A stretch of DNA of 64,000 bases from Clostridiales bacterium (GTDB lineage Bacteria > Bacillota > Clostridia > Lachnospirales > Lachnospiraceae). How positions within the stretch are numbered: the stretch's first letter is position 1; each line of letters starts with the position of its first letter. The notes under the pieces are model-generated. The model did not search any database, had not been told where the DNA came from, and worked only from the letters and a program-made list of their open reading frames with translations. Shown piece by piece: positions 63,085 to 64,000 of the stretch. Made by a program: the position numbers and the translations under genes. The DNA is taken from assembly GCA_012839295.1 (NCBI GenBank), contig DUNO01000050.1:62001-126000 (forward strand). Direction: 5' to 3'.

Positions 63085-64000
63085 ATGGATAGATCTATTA
63101 AAGAAGAAATCGACAAGATTGATGAGCCAATGTGCGAATTTTTTGAGTACGCCAGGCCTGTTTGGGTAAGTGGTAAGGAAATGACTTCTAATTTAATGAT
63201 GGCCCTTTTTTTTGACATACAGGCAAAGCCGGCCAGTGAATACAAACTAAAAATAACCGGCTCAACATTATACAGAGTAATTTTGAATCATCAATTAATC
63301 TATTATGGACCAGCCAGGGCCGGACATGGATTTTTTCGTGTTGACGAAGTGTTTCTGCCCGTTAACCCCGGAGAAAATACGTTACTGATAGAAGTGGCCG
63401 GATATAATTGCCCTTCTTATTACACTTTAAATTACAAATCATTCCTTTGTGCGGAAATATTATGTGATCGCGTCGTGGAAAATTATACCTGCTATGATTC
63501 CAAAGCAAGGATTATCACGGAACGCGACAGTAAATCTATCCGATATTCTTTGCAGCGTGCATTTACAGAAATATGGAGCTTAGACCACCATAAGGAAATA
63601 CAGTATGACAGCCCTCTTGCTGAAATTGATGTTGATTGGGGGTTTATACCAAGAGAAGTGCCTTATCCGGTTTTCCGCAGTGGCACGAATGCTAACATGA
63701 TAAGCCGGGGGCGGTATTCCAGAGATAATAACGCAACCGTGAAAAAGTTCTGGTATATGAAGGAGGCGATTCCCGGCGACGATGCATTTTATGACCTGCA
63801 AAGACTACGTTTTACAAAGGTATGCGAAGTTGAATGTACAAATCAGGCCGATTTCTTGGTTAAATCCGGAGAATACGTGGTACTTAAGCTGCCAATTAAT
63901 AACAATGGTTTTATTTCTGCAAGTATAACAGCAAAAGAGGACAGTGAGCTGTGGTTTGTATTTGATGAGATGCTTACAGGGGATATTGTAGACGGCCTTC
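63085..64000 (+). CDS. GH78-like alpha-L-rhamnosidase-type protein (3' end outside window)
   Basis: The frame is open from ATG 63085 (after GGAAGG) to the window end, giving ~305 residues. The visible part is the beta-rich N-terminal region typical of bacterial GH78 alpha-L-rhamnosidases: PVWVSGKEMTSNLMMALFFDI, then YRVILNHQLIYYGPARAGHGFFRVDEVFL, GENTLLIEVAGYNCPSYYTLN and FFD-type GYISA-like strands. The catalytic barrel is not in view, so the call is by N-terminal resemblance. 27 bp after the AraC gene, hence probably cotranscribed. Confidence 0.65.
   Translation, partial: MDRSIKEEIDKIDEPMCEFFEYARPVWVSGKEMTSNLMMALFFDIQAKPASEYKLKITGSTLYRVILNHQLIYYGPARAGHGFFRVDEVFLPVNPGENTLLIEVAGYNCPSYYTLNYKSFLCAEILCDRVVENYTCYDSKARIITERDSKSIRYSLQRAFTEIWSLDHHKEIQYDSPLAEIDVDWGFIPREVPYPVFRSGTNANMISRGRYSRDNNATVKKFWYMKEAIPGDDAFYDLQRLRFTKVCEVECTNQADFLVKSGEYVVLKLPINNNGFISASITAKEDSELWFVFDEMLTGDIVDGL

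Overview
The window reads as chromosome of a low-to-moderate GC anaerobic Firmicute, most like the Clostridia and in particular the Lachnospiraceae. This is inferred from strong AGGAGG ribosome sites, near-consensus sigma-A promoters (TTGACA, 17 bp, TATAAT), a T-box leader in front of ilvB, a DUF134/NifX-like pair, LplB-type sugar permeases and YesM/YesN-type regulators. I see no rRNA, tRNA, CRISPR array, phage or intact insertion sequence.

Layout. 0-10 kb: an unidentified 3' gene end, aroK, a reverse-strand operon (ComEC-like MBL hydrolase, DUF3006 protein, free-methionine-sulfoxide reductase), thpR, uvrB, uvrA, a YfbR-like nucleotidase and an AlkZ-related protein. 10-21 kb: an L-ascorbate (ula) island with PTS subunits ulaC, ulaA and ulaB, a HAD phosphatase, its own ptsI and ptsH, a DeoR regulator, ulaG, an unrecognised cytosolic beta-propeller-like protein and ulaE; ulaF lies apart at 27 kb. 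ATGAAC half-sites, including the perfect palindrome ATGAACAAAGTTCAT before ulaA, recur at the promoters of this island and probably bind its regulator. 21-30 kb: a secreted four-repeat protein, a MerR/TipAS regulator, guaA, an HPt-like protein without its histidine, and an Rrf2 regulator with two redox genes. 30-42 kb: parE-parC, T-box-ilvB-ilvN, a PHP phosphoesterase, lysA, greA and lysS. 42-45 kb: DUF134/NifX-like pair, a membrane XRE regulator with a lipoprotein, and a decayed HipA/AraC junction. 45-64 kb: two carbohydrate loci. The first is a YesM/YesN two-component pair with a CUT1 ABC transporter. The second has GH99-like and GH36 enzymes, an LplB-type transporter with its binding protein, a membrane AraC regulator and the start of a GH78-like enzyme.

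Non-coding structure is unusually rich. A ~95-bp multi-hairpin repeat occurs in four copies between 0.8 and 17 kb; its stems keep pairing although their sequences differ, and one copy supplies the end of aroK. Other structures are ~90-bp palindromic tandem repeats before uvrB, long nested hairpins after several genes, a 20-bp minisatellite before guaA, a 17-bp tandem array across the yfbR stop, duplicated Shine-Dalgarno/anti-Shine-Dalgarno modules before ulaC and parC, and paired operators before the DUF134 gene.

All calls come from reading the sequence and from remembered family motifs. No search or folding program was run.
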